Assembly (NCBI GenBank): GCA_030627205.1 | Contig: DAOUSN010000001.1 | Location: 1-64,000 of the forward strand | Direction of reading: 5' to 3' | DNA: 64,000 nt | From: Methylococcaceae bacterium | GTDB lineage: Bacteria > Pseudomonadota > Gammaproteobacteria > Methylococcales > Methylomonadaceae | Part shown: piece after piece, positions 14,572-25,874 of the stretch | Layout: the number at the start of each line of letters is the position of its first letter | How positions within the stretch are numbered: position 1 is the stretch's first letter | Translations under genes and position numbers: made by a program | The notes under the pieces: generated by a model | Told to the model about the DNA's origin: nothing | The model's input: the letters and a program-made list of their open reading frames with translations, nothing else | Database searches by the model: none

Positions 14572-15789
14572 CTAAACAGCAGCTCCCATAGCAAATATAG
14601 GTAGATACATAGCAACAATCAAGCCACCAACTAAAGTTCCCAGAACAACCATTATGAATGGTTCCATTAATGCACTTAAATTATCCACTAAATCATCCAC
14701 TAGTTCTTCAAAGTAATCAGCAACCTTATCCAGCATAAGATCAATTGCTCCCGATTCTTCACCAATAGCAACCATTTGGATTGCCATATGAGGAAACACA
14801 TCAGCTTGAACCATTGAAAATTGTAAAGATTGTCCTTCTGAAACAGCCTCTTGCATCCCTTTAACCGCATCGTAATATACAATGTTACCACAAGCCCCTG
14901 CGACATTATCAAGAGCTTCAATTAAAGGAACGCCTGCAGCCGACATAGTAGCTAGGGTTCTAGCAAAACGGGCAATGGCTGATTTCTCAATAATTATCCC
15001 AATAATAGGGAGTTTTAACATGGTTCTATCAACAAAATTACGGAATTCTTCGGAGCGTTTAAAAAAGAATCCGTAAGTTTTTAAAGTTCCATACACTACT
15101 GCGATGACCTTCCACCAATTTACCTGCATCCATTCTGATAGCATAACAACGAATTGAGTGAATCCAGGTAATTCTGCACCAAAACTTTGAAATACTTCAT
15201 CAAAAACAGGAACCACAAAAATTAATAAAATAGCCGAAACAATAAAGCATACCACTAAAACTGCAATAGGATAGGTTAAGGCTTTTTTAACCTTTGAGCG
15301 CATGGATTCTGATTTTTCTTTATAAGTCGCAATTTTATCTAGTAAGGATTCTAATACACCTGCTTGCTCACCTGCCTCAACTAAATTACAAAATAAATCA
15401 TCAAAATGAAGTGGCTCTTTTTTTAACGCCTCACCAAAAGTATCGCCTGCTTCAACATTATCTTTAATACCTAAGATAAGTTCTGCCATACTAGGGTTTT
15501 CATGCCCCTTACCAATAATATCAAATGATTGAACTAAAGGAACTCCTGCATTAAGCATCGTTGACATTTGACGGGCAAAAAAACAAATATCTATACTGGT
15601 AATAGCTTTCTTCTTAGGGGCAAATAAAGATGGGCTTTTTTTCTTAATACTTAAAACTCGAATCCCCATTTTCCGTAGTTCCATACGCGCAGCCGCCTCA
15701 CTATTAGCGGTAATATCGCCTTTAGTTGTACCGCCTTTTTTATCTTTGCCTTTATAGACAAAATCAATGGATTCTTCAGTTGCTGCCAT
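14572..15789 (-). CDS. pilC: Type IV pilus inner-membrane platform protein PilC
   Basis: PilC is the inner-membrane platform on which the PilB motor assembles pilin. The 405 residues have the usual length and two T2SSF repeats (about 70-195 and 270-395): SIDICFFARQMSTMLNAGVP and later SAIARFARTLATMSAAGVP, each followed by LV/LIEALD-type helices. Membrane segments lie near 172-195, 220-240 and 375-400. The start follows the pilB stop by 4 bases and has a GGAG site, so the two are coupled. Confidence 0.96.
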   Translation of the reverse strand: MAATEESIDFVYKGKDKKGGTTKGDITANSEAAARMELRKMGIRVLSIKKKSPSLFAPKKKAITSIDICFFARQMSTMLNAGVPLVQSFDIIGKGHENPSMAELILGIKDNVEAGDTFGEALKKEPLHFDDLFCNLVEAGEQAGVLESLLDKIATYKEKSESMRSKVKKALTYPIAVLVVCFIVSAILLIFVVPVFDEVFQSFGAELPGFTQFVVMLSEWMQVNWWKVIAVVYGTLKTYGFFFKRSEEFRNFVDRTMLKLPIIGIIIEKSAIARFARTLATMSAAGVPLIEALDNVAGACGNIVYYDAVKGMQEAVSEGQSLQFSMVQADVFPHMAIQMVAIGEESGAIDLMLDKVADYFEELVDDLVDNLSALMEPFIMVVLGTLVGGLIVAMYLPIFAMGAAV

Positions 15790-15793
15790 AATT

Positions 15794-17500
15794 TTACTCC
15801 TCAGTTACTCTATCAACCTCTTCTATGGTGGTAATTCCCTGTTTAATTTTTAATATTCCTGATGCTCTTAAATCATTAATCCCTTCTTTTTTAGAAAGAT
15901 CAGCAAGTTCCATTGCATTACCACCTGCAAGAATCAACTTTTTAATATTTGCAGTGATGGGCATCACTTGATACATCCCTACTCGACCTTTGTAGCCATT
16001 ATTACACATATCACAACCAACAGCTTTATAAATGGTTATTTTATCTAACTCTTCTTCACTAAAGCCATATTTAATTAATAACTCTTTTGGGTAGTCACCC
16101 GGTGCTTTACACTGACTGCATAATCGTCGAGCTAATCGCTGTGCCATCACTAAATTTACCGCAGACACAATGTTAAACGGTTCAATTCCCATTTGCATTA
16201 AACGGTTAATCGTTTGTGGCGCATCATTAGTATGCAATGTTGATAAAACCAAATGCCCAGTTTGTGCAGCTTTTACAGCAATACTGGCAGTTTCTAAATC
16301 ACGAATTTCTCCAACCATGATAATATCAGGATCTTGACGTAAAAAAGCTTTCAGAGCAACAGCAAAAGTAAGCCCTGCTTTAGGATTCATATTAACTTGA
16401 TTAATTCCTTCCACAGTGATCTCAACGGGATCTTCTGCAGTTGATATATTAGTTCCAACACGATTAATCATGTTCAAACCCGTATAAAGCGAAACAGTTT
16501 TACCACTTCCTGTTGGCCCTGTAACTAGTACCATTCCGTAGGGTCTATTAATCGCATGGGTAAATAATTCTTGCTGATCAGGTTCAAAACCTAATTTTTC
16601 AATTCCCATTTCTGCATTACTGGAGTCAAGAATCCGCATGACTATTTTTTCACCAAATAATGTTGGACAACTATTAACCCGAAAATCAATAGCTTTAGTT
16701 TTAGAAATCTTTAATTTAATCCGTCCATCTTGAGGAACACGACGTTCGGCAATATCCATTTTAGACATCACTTTAATTCTAGATACTAATCTAGTGGCAA
16801 TATTCATTGGCGGTCTAGCATATTCATAAAGAATACCATCTCCTCTAAAGCGTATCCGAAAGATTTTTTCATACGCTTCAAAATGTAAATCAGACGCGCC
16901 TTTTTTAATGCCATCTAATAATACTTTATTAACAAATTTAACAATAGGAGCATCATCAGAACCTTTACCAACAATATCATCATCTTTATTGTCAGTATCA
17001 GCGAATTCAAGATTACCTAAATCATCATCTAAATCATCCATTGAGGTATCAGAGGCTTCCAATATACTTTCAATAGCTTTCGCTAATTTATTTTCTTCAA
17101 CTAAAATAGCCTCAGTATTTAAGCGGCTATTAAATTTTATTTCACCTAAAGCAGTTGGGTCAGCAGGATCTGACATAGCAACAAAAAGTTTATTCCCACG
17201 TTTAAAAAGCGGTAAAACATGATGCTGTTCAATCAGTTTTTGACCAACTAAATCAAGTGGAATATCAGTTAAATCTATCGCGTTTAAATCTAACAGAGGA
17301 ACACCAAACTCAAGTGATGCAATAACGGCAACTGCCTCTGCCTTAACTAATTTTTTTCCAACTAAATAAACTAGAAAAGGAATATGATCCCGATGAGATT
17401 CATCCATCGCTTTTCGTATGATTTCTTCGGTTAATAGCTCATTATCAACCAGACATTTTGCCAATCCAAGGAGTGGTAATTGAAATTTTGCTGCTGCCAT
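15794..17500 (-). CDS. pilB: Type IV pilus assembly ATPase PilB
   Basis: PilB is the cytoplasmic hexameric ATPase that powers pilus extension. The 568 residues contain an N-terminal MshEN-type domain (to about 150), an acidic linker, and the GspE/PilB core with Walker A GPTGSGKT (328-335). An Asp-box/Walker B region DPDIIMVGEIRDLETA and His box TGHLVLSTLHTNDA follow. A C-terminal zinc knuckle is formed by four cysteines (CSQC and CDMC). MshEN domains can bind cyclic di-GMP, and an HD-GYP protein is encoded elsewhere in the window, but a link is only inference. Confidence 0.97.
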   Translation of the reverse strand: MAAAKFQLPLLGLAKCLVDNELLTEEIIRKAMDESHRDHIPFLVYLVGKKLVKAEAVAVIASLEFGVPLLDLNAIDLTDIPLDLVGQKLIEQHHVLPLFKRGNKLFVAMSDPADPTALGEIKFNSRLNTEAILVEENKLAKAIESILEASDTSMDDLDDDLGNLEFADTDNKDDDIVGKGSDDAPIVKFVNKVLLDGIKKGASDLHFEAYEKIFRIRFRGDGILYEYARPPMNIATRLVSRIKVMSKMDIAERRVPQDGRIKLKISKTKAIDFRVNSCPTLFGEKIVMRILDSSNAEMGIEKLGFEPDQQELFTHAINRPYGMVLVTGPTGSGKTVSLYTGLNMINRVGTNISTAEDPVEITVEGINQVNMNPKAGLTFAVALKAFLRQDPDIIMVGEIRDLETASIAVKAAQTGHLVLSTLHTNDAPQTINRLMQMGIEPFNIVSAVNLVMAQRLARRLCSQCKAPGDYPKELLIKYGFSEEELDKITIYKAVGCDMCNNGYKGRVGMYQVMPITANIKKLILAGGNAMELADLSKKEGINDLRASGILKIKQGITTIEEVDRVTEE

Positions 17501-17645
17501 AAGATATAGTGTTTAATTAGAAAAGTAATCGTTCTTAGTAAATAATAGCTAAAATTAAGTATTTATTCCATAGTTTATGTTAAATAAATCAAGTAAAAAC
17601 CTAAAAGGTTGATGAAGTTCATGTTTTATCTAACACCATTTTAGC

Positions 17646-20453
17646 TTATAGTTGTTTGATTTTTTCAAGTTGTTGCTCCAAATTTTTTAATGAACTCTCT
17701 AAAGTAAGTAATTTATTTTTTTCTTTATTAACAATGTTAGCAGGGGCTTTATCAATAAATTTAGGATTTTTAAGTTTTCCTGTAATTCTAGGTAATTCCT
17801 TCTGAATTTTTTCTATCTCTTTATTTAAACGGGCTAATTCAGCCTCTTTATCAATTAATCCTGCTAAAGGAATTAGCACCTTCATCTCATCTACTAGCGC
17901 AATTGCTGACTCAGGAATATTATCGTGTGTTGTTAACCAAGTAATTGACTTTAAGCGCCCGAGCTTTTGTAAATAAACTTGATTACGATTTAAAAAATTT
18001 TGGTCCTTAATCGAGCCATTTTCAATTAAAATAGGCAGTAGTTTTACAGGAGGAATATTCATTTCACCACGAATTTGACGAGTTCCTAAAATAAATTTCA
18101 TCACCCAATTAACCTCAGTCACTGCCGCTGAATTAATTTGTGTTTCATCTCTTTTAGGATAAGGTTGCAACATAATCGTTTCAGATTTTATCCCTAATAG
18201 TGGCGCAACACGTTGCCAAATTTCTTCGGTAATAAATGGAATTAATGGATGGGAAAGACGCAAAATAGCTTCTAAAACTGTCAATAATGTTTTGCGTGTT
18301 CCACGTTGTAAGGACTTATTATCTGACTGTAATGCCACTTTACTTAGTTCTAAATACCAATCACAATATTCATTCCAAATAAAGTCGTATAATGTCTTAG
18401 CGGCTAAATCAAAGCGATAACTCTCTATCGCTTTAGAGGTGATCTCGGTCACTTTATTTAGTCGAGAGACAATCCAGTGGTCAATATGCGTATATTCACA
18501 AGAATCAGATAAACCATCATCTTGACCTTCGGTACTCATCAACACATAACGAGCAGCATTCCATAATTTATTACAAAAATTACGATAACCTTCAGTACGC
18601 TCTAAGTCAAAGCGTATATCCCGACCTGTTGATGCCATTGAGGCAAAGGTGAAGCGCAACGCATCGGTTCCAAATGCTGGAATCCCGTTTGGAAAGTGTT
18701 TGCGAGTGGATTGCTCAATTTTTTTAGCTAAATGTGGTTGCATCATTCCTGATACTCGTTTTTTAATTAATGCTTCTAATTCAATGCCGTCAATTAAATC
18801 TAAAGGGTCTAGTACATTACCTTTACTTTTAGACATTTTTTGCCCCTCGGCATCACGCACCAGTCCATGTATATACACCTCTTTAAAAGGCACTTCTCCT
18901 TGAAATTTTAAGCCCATCATAATCATCCGTGCAACCCAGAAGAAAATAATGTCAAATCCTGTTACTAATACACTAGTTGGATAATGTTTCGCTAATTCGG
19001 GGGTTTTTTCAGGCCAACCTAGAGTTGAAAATGGCCATAAAGCCGATGAAAACCAAGTGTCCAGCACATCTTCATCTTGTTTAAGTGGATAATCAGTCGC
19101 TAAATCATGTTTTTCACGAATTTCAGCTTCGGTTTTACCGACATAAATATTGCCATTATCATCATACCAAGCAGGAATTCGATGTCCCCACCAAATTTGT
19201 CGGGAAATACACCAGTCCTTAATATTACGCATCCATTCAAAATATGTATTTTTCCAATTATCAGGAACAAATTTAATTGTCCCATTTTCAACCGCTTTAA
19301 TCGCAGGTTTCGCTAATGTATCAACTTTAACATACCATTGGTCAGTTAAAAAAGGTTCAATAACCGCTCCAGAACGGTCGCCACGCGGGACCATTAACTT
19401 ATGGTCTTCAATTTTATCCACTAAATTTAATGCTTGTAAATCACCAATAATTTGTTTACGAGCCGCAAAGCGATCCATTCCATGATAAAGCCGAGGAATT
19501 AATTCACGTTCATCCTCTTCATTATTACGAATAGCTGCATCAATTGTGAAAATATTAATTAATCCACCATGAGGTAATTCTGAAATTGCTTTACTATCAC
19601 GATGACGTAGCCAAACTTCATAATCATTAAAATCATGGGCTGGGGTAATTTTTACACAGCCCGTACCAAATTCTGGATCAACATATTCATCCGCAATAAT
19701 AGGGATGTGACGACCTGCAATTGGAATTTCAACAAATTCACCGATCAAATGCTGATAGCGTTCATCATGAGGATTAATGGCTACTGCCGCATCACCTAAC
19801 ATAGTTTCAGGGCGTGTGGTAGCAACGACCAAATACCCCTTACCGTTTGATAATGGATAACGCATATACCACATTGAGCCTTGTTCTTCTGTTGATAAAA
19901 CCTCTAAATCAGAAACTGCCGTATGTAAAACACAATCCCAATTTACCAAGCGTTTACCGCGATAAATTAAACCTTCTTGATATAACCGAATAAAAACATC
20001 TTGAACCGCCTCAGACATGCCTTCATCCATCGTAAAACGCTCACGAGACCAATCTAAAGATGAGCCCATTCGTCGTAATTGCTGCGTAATCGTATCGCCA
20101 GATTGTTGTTTCCATTCCCAAATTTTTTCAATAAATTTTTCTCGCCCTAAATCATGACGTGTTAACCCTTGAGCATTAAGAATACGCTCAACTACCATTT
20201 GAGTAGCAATGCCAGCATGATCTGTGCCAGCCTGCCATAAAGCACTACGCCCTTGCATCCGATGATAACGAGTTAGTGCATCCATAATCATATCTTGGAA
20301 CGCATGACCCATGTGTAAACTACCAGTTACATTAGGCGGTGGAATCATAATGCAATAAGATTCACCGTCTTCCTTAGCGGTAAAATAGCCTTTTTCTTCC
20401 CAAGTACTATACCAACGTTGTTCAATTAAATGAGGCGCGTATGTTTTTTCCAT
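17646..20453 (-). CDS. valS: Valyl-tRNA synthetase
   Basis: ValS charges tRNA-Val and edits threonine. The protein has the class I motifs HMGH (in [12 protein letters not shown]) and KMSKS ([20 protein letters not shown]), a large editing insert ([12 protein letters not shown]-type sequence) and the C-terminal coiled-coil arm ([20 protein letters not shown]). I prefer the ATG at 20453 ([15 protein letters not shown]) over a TTG seven codons upstream, because family alignments begin there; this gives 935 residues. It lies downstream of holC and pepA on the same strand, the usual gammaproteobacterial order. Confidence 0.97.
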   Translation of the reverse strand: MEKTYAPHLIEQRWYSTWEEKGYFTAKEDGESYCIMIPPPNVTGSLHMGHAFQDMIMDALTRYHRMQGRSALWQAGTDHAGIATQMVVERILNAQGLTRHDLGREKFIEKIWEWKQQSGDTITQQLRRMGSSLDWSRERFTMDEGMSEAVQDVFIRLYQEGLIYRGKRLVNWDCVLHTAVSDLEVLSTEEQGSMWYMRYPLSNGKGYLVVATTRPETMLGDAAVAINPHDERYQHLIGEFVEIPIAGRHIPIIADEYVDPEFGTGCVKITPAHDFNDYEVWLRHRDSKAISELPHGGLINIFTIDAAIRNNEEDERELIPRLYHGMDRFAARKQIIGDLQALNLVDKIEDHKLMVPRGDRSGAVIEPFLTDQWYVKVDTLAKPAIKAVENGTIKFVPDNWKNTYFEWMRNIKDWCISRQIWWGHRIPAWYDDNGNIYVGKTEAEIREKHDLATDYPLKQDEDVLDTWFSSALWPFSTLGWPEKTPELAKHYPTSVLVTGFDIIFFWVARMIMMGLKFQGEVPFKEVYIHGLVRDAEGQKMSKSKGNVLDPLDLIDGIELEALIKKRVSGMMQPHLAKKIEQSTRKHFPNGIPAFGTDALRFTFASMASTGRDIRFDLERTEGYRNFCNKLWNAARYVLMSTEGQDDGLSDSCEYTHIDHWIVSRLNKVTEITSKAIESYRFDLAAKTLYDFIWNEYCDWYLELSKVALQSDNKSLQRGTRKTLLTVLEAILRLSHPLIPFITEEIWQRVAPLLGIKSETIMLQPYPKRDETQINSAAVTEVNWVMKFILGTRQIRGEMNIPPVKLLPILIENGSIKDQNFLNRNQVYLQKLGRLKSITWLTTHDNIPESAIALVDEMKVLIPLAGLIDKEAELARLNKEIEKIQKELPRITGKLKNPKFIDKAPANIVNKEKNKLLTLESSLKNLEQQLEKIKQL

Positions 20454-20496
20454 AATCTTAATAAATATTTTCAATAAGGGTAATTTAAAATCACTG

Positions 20497-20931
20497 TTAA
20501 TAGCTTAGATGAAAAATTGTCATTTTTAACCCCTGCTGCTGATAATGGCGATAATGACTTTTTCCTATTTGTTTTCGTTGCGGATGATTATCAACAATTT
20601 CCAATAAACGTTGTGTTTTAGTTAAATCATCCAGTGGCTGTCTCGAAAAATTAATAATTAGTTTTTTCCAAGCATTAGGCGGAGACAATGACCCTATCAA
20701 AATGGTATTTTTAACTGTAGGCAATTGACCTAAATACATCTCATGAGGAATAAAGCTATTGGCTCTAAAAGTCCATAATAAACTATCTAACATACGACTT
20801 TGATTATCAGAATCAGTCAGTAAATAGCAAAAATAACCTTCTCGATAGGCTTTTTCAACTAATTTACAGCAAAAAAAACTACGTTGGCGTTCCTCAGTCG
20901 AAGATAAAATATAAAAACTAATCTTAAGCAT
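20497..20931 (-). CDS. holC: DNA polymerase III chi subunit HolC
   Basis: Chi links the clamp loader to single-strand binding protein. The 144 residues read [20 protein letters not shown], then [38 protein letters not shown] and ILIGSLSPP, all in HolC order. I chose the ATG at 20931, which overlaps the pepA stop by 8 bases, rather than a GTG two codons earlier. It lies between pepA and valS as in E. coli. Confidence 0.92.
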   Translation of the reverse strand: MLKISFYILSSTEERQRSFFCCKLVEKAYREGYFCYLLTDSDNQSRMLDSLLWTFRANSFIPHEMYLGQLPTVKNTILIGSLSPPNAWKKLIINFSRQPLDDLTKTQRLLEIVDNHPQRKQIGKSHYRHYQQQGLKMTIFHLSY

Positions 20932-22411
20932 CAGCACGATTAATTAGATATTGACATAACAAAGGTACAGGTCGTCCTGTCGCACCTTTATTTACCCCTG
21001 TTCTCCAAGCTGTTCCCGCTATATCCAGATGAGCCCAGCGATAATCTTCAGCAAAACGTGATAAAAAGCAAGCCGCAGTAATTGTTCCTGCATCACGCCC
21101 TCCAATATTAGCCATATCCGCAAAATTTGATTTTAATTGATCTTGATATTCTTCCCATAATGGCAATCTCCAAACACTATCACCAGCGGTTTTACTTGCG
21201 CCAATTAAATCATCACATAATTCATCATCATTACCCAGTAAACCGCTAGGAACACGTCCTAAAGCAACCAGACAAGCTCCTGTTAACGTGGCTAAATCAA
21301 TGACAACATCAGGGTTAAATTTTTCAGCATAAGTTAAGGTATCACAGAGAATTAACCGTCCTTCTGCATCGGTATTTAAAACCTCAATGGTTTTTCCTGA
21401 CATACTGATTAATATATCACCTGGTTTATTTGCATTGGCATCAGGCATATTTTCCGAAGCTGGAATTAATCCAATGATATTTAAGGGTAGTTTCATTTGT
21501 GCGGCTGCCTGCAATGTGCCAATAACACTTGCTCCACCACACATATCATATTTCATCTCATCCATACCCCCACCAGATTTTAATGAAATACCTCCTGCAT
21601 CAAAGGTTAAACCTTTGCCAATCAAAACAATTGGCTTCTTATTGGAATTAGCCCCTTGATAATTTAGGCAAATTAATTTTGCAGGTTGATAACTGCCTCT
21701 GGAAACCGCTAAAAATGAATTCATTTTTAATAATTCTAAATCAGCTTCATCTAAGACTTCAACCTCCAAATTAGCAAAATTCTCAGCAACTTTAATCGCT
21801 TGTTCGGCTAAATAAGTAGGCGTACAAATATTTCCAGGTAAATCAGACAAATATTTTGTCAATGAAACCGCTTTTGCAATCGCTAATCCTTGCACTAATC
21901 CAGCATTAGCCTGATCTTTATTTTTCTCCGTTGCTGTAATTTGTACCGATGACAATGCAACTGGTGTAGGCTTAATGCTTTTAGTTTCAATAAATTGATA
22001 TAAATTTTGATTAAAAATCTCCACAACCTGTCGACAACGCCATTGATAGTCACAGCCATTTAATTCAATTTCAGCTAAAGTACAAGCCACCGATTTAATT
22101 TGGGTAGTTTTCAACGCTTTAACTGCGGCAGTTAAGGCTTTACGATACAATTTTAAATTAAATTTTTCCTCATCGCCTAATCCTATTAATAATACCCGTT
22201 GAATAGTGCTATCAGGAACAACGCTAATTAACAAGGTTTCATTACTTTTCCCCTTAATATCACCACGTTCAATAAGATTGCGAATAAGTTGATGGGTATT
22301 ATCATCAACTATAGTCGCAGAAGGACTTAATTGCTGATTTTTATAAACCCCTACAATAATACAATCAGTTTCTAGTTGGTCTAAAGGCTGGATTTCTATA
22401 GAATAGTCCAT
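20924..22411 (-). CDS. pepA: Leucyl aminopeptidase PepA (M17)
   Basis: PepA is a hexameric, dimetal cytosolic aminopeptidase; in E. coli it also binds DNA in site-specific recombination and in pyrimidine control. The 495-residue length is normal. The M17 signature NTDAEGRLIL and the metal site region (VLIGKGLTFDAGGISLKSG) are present. It is divergent from lptF across 204 bases, which is the usual arrangement in gammaproteobacteria, and translationally coupled to holC. Confidence 0.97.
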   Translation of the reverse strand: MDYSIEIQPLDQLETDCIIVGVYKNQQLSPSATIVDDNTHQLIRNLIERGDIKGKSNETLLISVVPDSTIQRVLLIGLGDEEKFNLKLYRKALTAAVKALKTTQIKSVACTLAEIELNGCDYQWRCRQVVEIFNQNLYQFIETKSIKPTPVALSSVQITATEKNKDQANAGLVQGLAIAKAVSLTKYLSDLPGNICTPTYLAEQAIKVAENFANLEVEVLDEADLELLKMNSFLAVSRGSYQPAKLICLNYQGANSNKKPIVLIGKGLTFDAGGISLKSGGGMDEMKYDMCGGASVIGTLQAAAQMKLPLNIIGLIPASENMPDANANKPGDILISMSGKTIEVLNTDAEGRLILCDTLTYAEKFNPDVVIDLATLTGACLVALGRVPSGLLGNDDELCDDLIGASKTAGDSVWRLPLWEEYQDQLKSNFADMANIGGRDAGTITAACFLSRFAEDYRWAHLDIAGTAWRTGVNKGATGRPVPLLCQYLINRADA

Positions 22412-22422
22412 AATTTCCTAAT

Positions 22423-22525
22423 GTTATTTTGTTATTTTGTTATTTTGTCAAGATAATCTAACCGTTTAAAATTATCCAGTGTTATATGTCACTCTGAATT
22501 TCAGTATAGATTACAGTATAGATTA
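22423..22525. repeat. Short tandem repeats between pepA and lptF
   Basis: Two tandem repeats occupy the shared control region of the divergent genes. Three GTTATTTT units lie at 22423-22446, just upstream of pepA. Two copies of CAGTATAGATTA lie at 22502-22525, on the lptF side. They are imperfectly placed for any known regulator, and may be slippage products or a repeated binding site. Confidence 0.7.
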
Positions 22526-22615
22526 CAAATAAGACCTACAGGGTCTAATCTTACATTTAAAGGATATTAACGCATTTAAAAACCGAATTATACATGAGTA
22601 TTTAAGGAGACTCGC

Positions 22616-23752
22616 ATGAAGATAACCTCAAAAAAAATTCTAAATCTTATTAACTATCGCTTCATTGGCATACTAGATAGAATGATAGCTTGGAATTTAT
22701 TGAAAACAGTTAGTTCGGTATTATCGGTTATTGTGATTATTATTGTTAGCCGTAAATTTATCAAAGTATTGGCTTTAGCAATCGAAGGGACTATTTCAGG
22801 TGGAACTGCCATTCATATACTGGGCTTAAAAATAGTGGTGGCAGTTGCAAGTTTTCTCCCTGCCTCTATTTTTATGGCAATATTAATGGTCTTAGGACGA
22901 ATGTATCAAGACCAAGAAATGGCAGCCATTGCTACCGCAGGTGGTGGCGTAGTTCGTATTTATCGTGCTGTATTTTTATTAGTGTTTCCATTAAGTATTG
23001 TCGCTTATCAACTTTCATTATATGCTGCTCCTTGGGCAGAAGAAAAAATGCTAGTGTTAACCAATAAAGATATGGAAACTGCCGATATTAGAGGAATTTC
23101 TGCTGGCCGCTTTAGTGAGTATAGTCATGGGGATTTAGTTTTTTATACCGAAGAAATTGATCAAAACCAACGAATGCATAATATTTTTATTCAAAATCGT
23201 CAACATGGAACTCCAGGAATCATTAATGCTGAATATGGCTTTTTGAAAAATTTACCTGGAGGTAAATATATCGTCCTAAGTAATGGACAACGCACCCAAG
23301 GTATTCCCGGTAAAGCAAATTTTATTTTGGAACAGTTTGACGAATATGCGGTGAGAATTGATAAAAAATCTAATGCGGTTTTTTATCATCGTGATGCAAT
23401 TAGTTCCGATAAACTGGAAGAATCAAAAAAAATTGAGGATAAAGTTGAATTACAAAAACGTTTTTCTATCCCTTTAGGAGTTATTTTCCTGAGTTTGCTG
23501 GCAGTTCCTCTTGCCAAATTATCTCCACGAGGAGGGGTTTATGGCAGTTTGTTATTTGCCTTTCTAATTTATTTTGTTTACGGTAATATTAGTCGTATTA
23601 ATTACAGTTGGTTAAAAACAGAAACTATTCCCTTATGGGTAGGACAATTCTGGGTGTATTTAACCATGCTTTGCCTTACAGTAATATTATTAGCTAGGCT
23701 TTATGGCTTAAAATGGATGATGCAAAAACTTATTTCAAGAGGTAAGTTATGA
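22616..23752 (+). CDS. lptF: LPS export permease LptF
   Basis: LptF and LptG form the inner-membrane part of the LptB2FG transporter that extracts lipopolysaccharide from the membrane. This 378-residue protein has the family layout: three membrane segments (about 25-50, 65-90, 105-130), a periplasmic beta-jellyroll domain (about 140-270), then three more membrane segments from about 285. A good AAGGAGA site precedes the ATG. The first gene of a coupled pair (ATGA overlap with lptG) divergent from pepA is normally lptF. Confidence 0.93.
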   Translation: MKITSKKILNLINYRFIGILDRMIAWNLLKTVSSVLSVIVIIIVSRKFIKVLALAIEGTISGGTAIHILGLKIVVAVASFLPASIFMAILMVLGRMYQDQEMAAIATAGGGVVRIYRAVFLLVFPLSIVAYQLSLYAAPWAEEKMLVLTNKDMETADIRGISAGRFSEYSHGDLVFYTEEIDQNQRMHNIFIQNRQHGTPGIINAEYGFLKNLPGGKYIVLSNGQRTQGIPGKANFILEQFDEYAVRIDKKSNAVFYHRDAISSDKLEESKKIEDKVELQKRFSIPLGVIFLSLLAVPLAKLSPRGGVYGSLLFAFLIYFVYGNISRINYSWLKTETIPLWVGQFWVYLTMLCLTVILLARLYGLKWMMQKLISRGKL

Positions 23753-24816
23753 ACCTATTAACACTTTATATTGTTAAAGAAGTTTTGAAAGGTTCATTTT
23801 TAGCCTTAATATTGTTATTAACCTTGTTTAACCTTTTTACTTTTAGTGATGAGCTAAAAGATATGGGGACTGGAGATTATGGGCTTAAAGAAATATTTCT
23901 ATACCTATTATTAACCTCACCTAGGGTTTTTTACGAACTTGTTCCTTCTGCGGCTTTATTAGGCAGTTTATTTGTTTTAGGAACAATGGCAAATCATAGT
24001 GAAATTGTTGCTATGCGTTCGGCAGGATTACCAGTCATGGGAATTATTCGCTCAGTGATGTTAGCGGGCGTGGTTTTAGTGATTGTTTCCATAAGTGTCG
24101 GTGAATTGATTGCACCCCAAACAGAGCGTTCAGCGCGATTATTAAAAACCAGTTCACAGCATAATAAAGTTATTATGCATACACGTTATGGAATATGGCT
24201 TCGAGAAGGCAATCAATTTGTCAATATTCGTAAAGTTCAAGGAAATTCTCAACTTAGCAACATTAGTATTTACCAACTCAACTCACAAAAAAAATTAACT
24301 GAAATCATTCATGCAGAAACGGGTAAATTTATAAATAATGAGCAATGGCGTTTAACTGATATTAAGCGAACGCAAATTACAGATAATCAAGTATTGCCAA
24401 TTCATGAAGAAGAAAAAATTTGGAAAACATCCATAGCTCCTGATTTATTAAAAATTATTGTGATAAAACCCGACAACCTATCACTGGTTGATTTAGCTCA
24501 ATACATTAATTTTTTAAACAAAAACAATCAAAAATCACAAGTATTTGAGGCAGCATTTTGGGGACGCTTAATTAATCCCCTCATTACTTTTGTGATGCTG
24601 ATGGTCGCAACCCCTTTTGTTATCGGTATAAAACGAGGAATCAGCATGGGAGGGCGATTAATGGCAGGGATTATTATTGGTATGGGCTTTAATATTTTAG
24701 ATAAAATTAGCAATCACATGGGACTAGTTTATGACTTAAATCCGATTATAGTTGCCTTACTTCCTGGTTCTTTAGTTTTTATTGTTGCTTGTTATGCGGT
24801 AAGTAAAACTAAATAG
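23749..24816 (+). CDS. lptG: LPS export permease LptG
   Basis: Second permease of the LPS transporter. The 355 residues start MNLLTLYIVKEVLKGSFLA and have the six-segment LptF/LptG pattern with a periplasmic domain in the middle (ERSARLLKTSSQHNKVIMHT through GKFINNEQW). The C-terminal membrane block includes FWGRLINPLITFVMLMVATP, a strongly conserved LptG motif. Translation is coupled to lptF. The converging queF gene ends 24 bases away and I saw only weak stem pairing between them. Confidence 0.95.
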   Translation: MNLLTLYIVKEVLKGSFLALILLLTLFNLFTFSDELKDMGTGDYGLKEIFLYLLLTSPRVFYELVPSAALLGSLFVLGTMANHSEIVAMRSAGLPVMGIIRSVMLAGVVLVIVSISVGELIAPQTERSARLLKTSSQHNKVIMHTRYGIWLREGNQFVNIRKVQGNSQLSNISIYQLNSQKKLTEIIHAETGKFINNEQWRLTDIKRTQITDNQVLPIHEEEKIWKTSIAPDLLKIIVIKPDNLSLVDLAQYINFLNKNNQKSQVFEAAFWGRLINPLITFVMLMVATPFVIGIKRGISMGGRLMAGIIIGMGFNILDKISNHMGLVYDLNPIIVALLPGSLVFIVACYAVSKTK

Positions 24817-24839
24817 AGAGTAAGAGAGTAAAAGTAACT

Positions 24840-25193
24840 CTATCTTCTATGTTCCGCTGTAACCGTTGTGTAAAGTCCACCACGTACATTAAATATTGCA
24901 CGAACCTGCATAAAGGTAGGGTCAGTAGCTTTAACTAAATCATCTAAAATCTCATTAGTCACCGCCTCATGAAATGCACCTTGATCTCTAAACGCCCAAA
25001 TATATAATTTTAATGCTTTAAGTTCAATACATAATTTATTAGGGATATATTCAATATGAATGGTTGCAAAATCAGGTTGCCCTGTTTTTGGACATAAACA
25101 TGTAAACTCAGGAACATCAATATTTATAGTGTAATCACGCCCTGAATATGGATTATCAAAGGTTTCTAAGTCTTTAGTTGGTTTTGTAGTCAT
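24840..25193 (-). CDS. queF: NADPH-dependent preQ0 reductase QueF (short type)
   Basis: QueF reduces the nitrile of 7-cyano-7-deazaguanine to preQ1 in queuosine synthesis. At 117 residues this is the short, single-domain type rather than the 280-residue E. coli type. The nucleophile Cys34 lies in [10 protein letters not shown] with the acid Asp41, the family signature is [12 protein letters not shown] (about 57-68), and the binding pair His75-Glu76 follows in QGAFHE. No other queuosine gene is near. Confidence 0.95.
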   Translation of the reverse strand: MTTKPTKDLETFDNPYSGRDYTINIDVPEFTCLCPKTGQPDFATIHIEYIPNKLCIELKALKLYIWAFRDQGAFHEAVTNEILDDLVKATDPTFMQVRAIFNVRGGLYTTVTAEHRR

Positions 25194-25249
25194 AATGATA
25201 AAAGCTCTTTAAAAGAGACGCGAAGAATCACGTCTCTAATTTTTTATGG

Positions 25250-25771
25250 TTAATTTAAAACGCTGTTAAGTTTTTGTAATTGATTAGTTACCGTTCCACT
25301 ACAAGGTAATACTTTATTGCGACTAGTATCTTTAGCCCAAAATGTTTTTATACCAGCTGTCCCATCAGTGTAAATTTTATATTTAATACTGCCGTTATTA
25401 AAACTTAATCCATTTGTCTCTAAATTAAAAAGGCTTTGACTGGCATTGGAGTCTTGAGGAAAGCGCATGTCAACAGAATAAGCATTTGAACCATAACGAT
25501 ATTGTAGAGAACCACTGCTGTTACTTAAATCACTAGATGCACAAACTGATACGGTTTTATCACCACTTCCTATTTGACAATTAAATAACACTATTTCATT
25601 TGCATTACATAAACTATTTGCAGGTCTTGCCACAGGTAATGGCTGTGTAGGTGTTGTAGGTATGGTTACAATAGGGACAGAGACATCTGGTGCTGGTGTT
25701 TCAATATTATCACTACAAGCAGATAAAGCTAATATTGCTAAACTAGCTGGGATTAAGATAGAGTGTTTCAT
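25250..25771 (-). CDS. Lipoprotein, unknown function (173 aa)
   Basis: The signal peptide MKHSILIPASLAILALSAC carries a lipobox with Cys19. A Pro/Thr/Val-rich linker (about 25-52) comes next, then a strand-rich domain with cysteines (NSLCNANEIVLFNCQIGSGD, then TVSVCAS) and near the end LPCSG. The word pattern 'CN..EIVLFNCQIG.KTVSVCAS' and 'LQYRYG' is typical of small secreted proteins often annotated only as hypothetical. I do not assign a function. It is a single gene between queF and the ygfX-sdhE pair. Confidence 0.75.
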   Translation of the reverse strand: MKHSILIPASLAILALSACSDNIETPAPDVSVPIVTIPTTPTQPLPVARPANSLCNANEIVLFNCQIGSGDKTVSVCASSDLSNSSGSLQYRYGSNAYSVDMRFPQDSNASQSLFNLETNGLSFNNGSIKYKIYTDGTAGIKTFWAKDTSRNKVLPCSGTVTNQLQKLNSVLN

Positions 25772-25874
25772 AAATGATTCCTAGTGGGGTTTATAATATA
25801 AAAATCACCCAGTTATTAGATGATTTGTTGATAATTCCAACGCAAAAAGCATGGGAATGATTAAAATAATAAAT

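Noticed and set aside
24817-24839. Possible bidirectional terminator between lptG and queF
   Set aside because: Only 5-bp pairing (AGAGT/ACTCT) and no T-tract; too weak to list.
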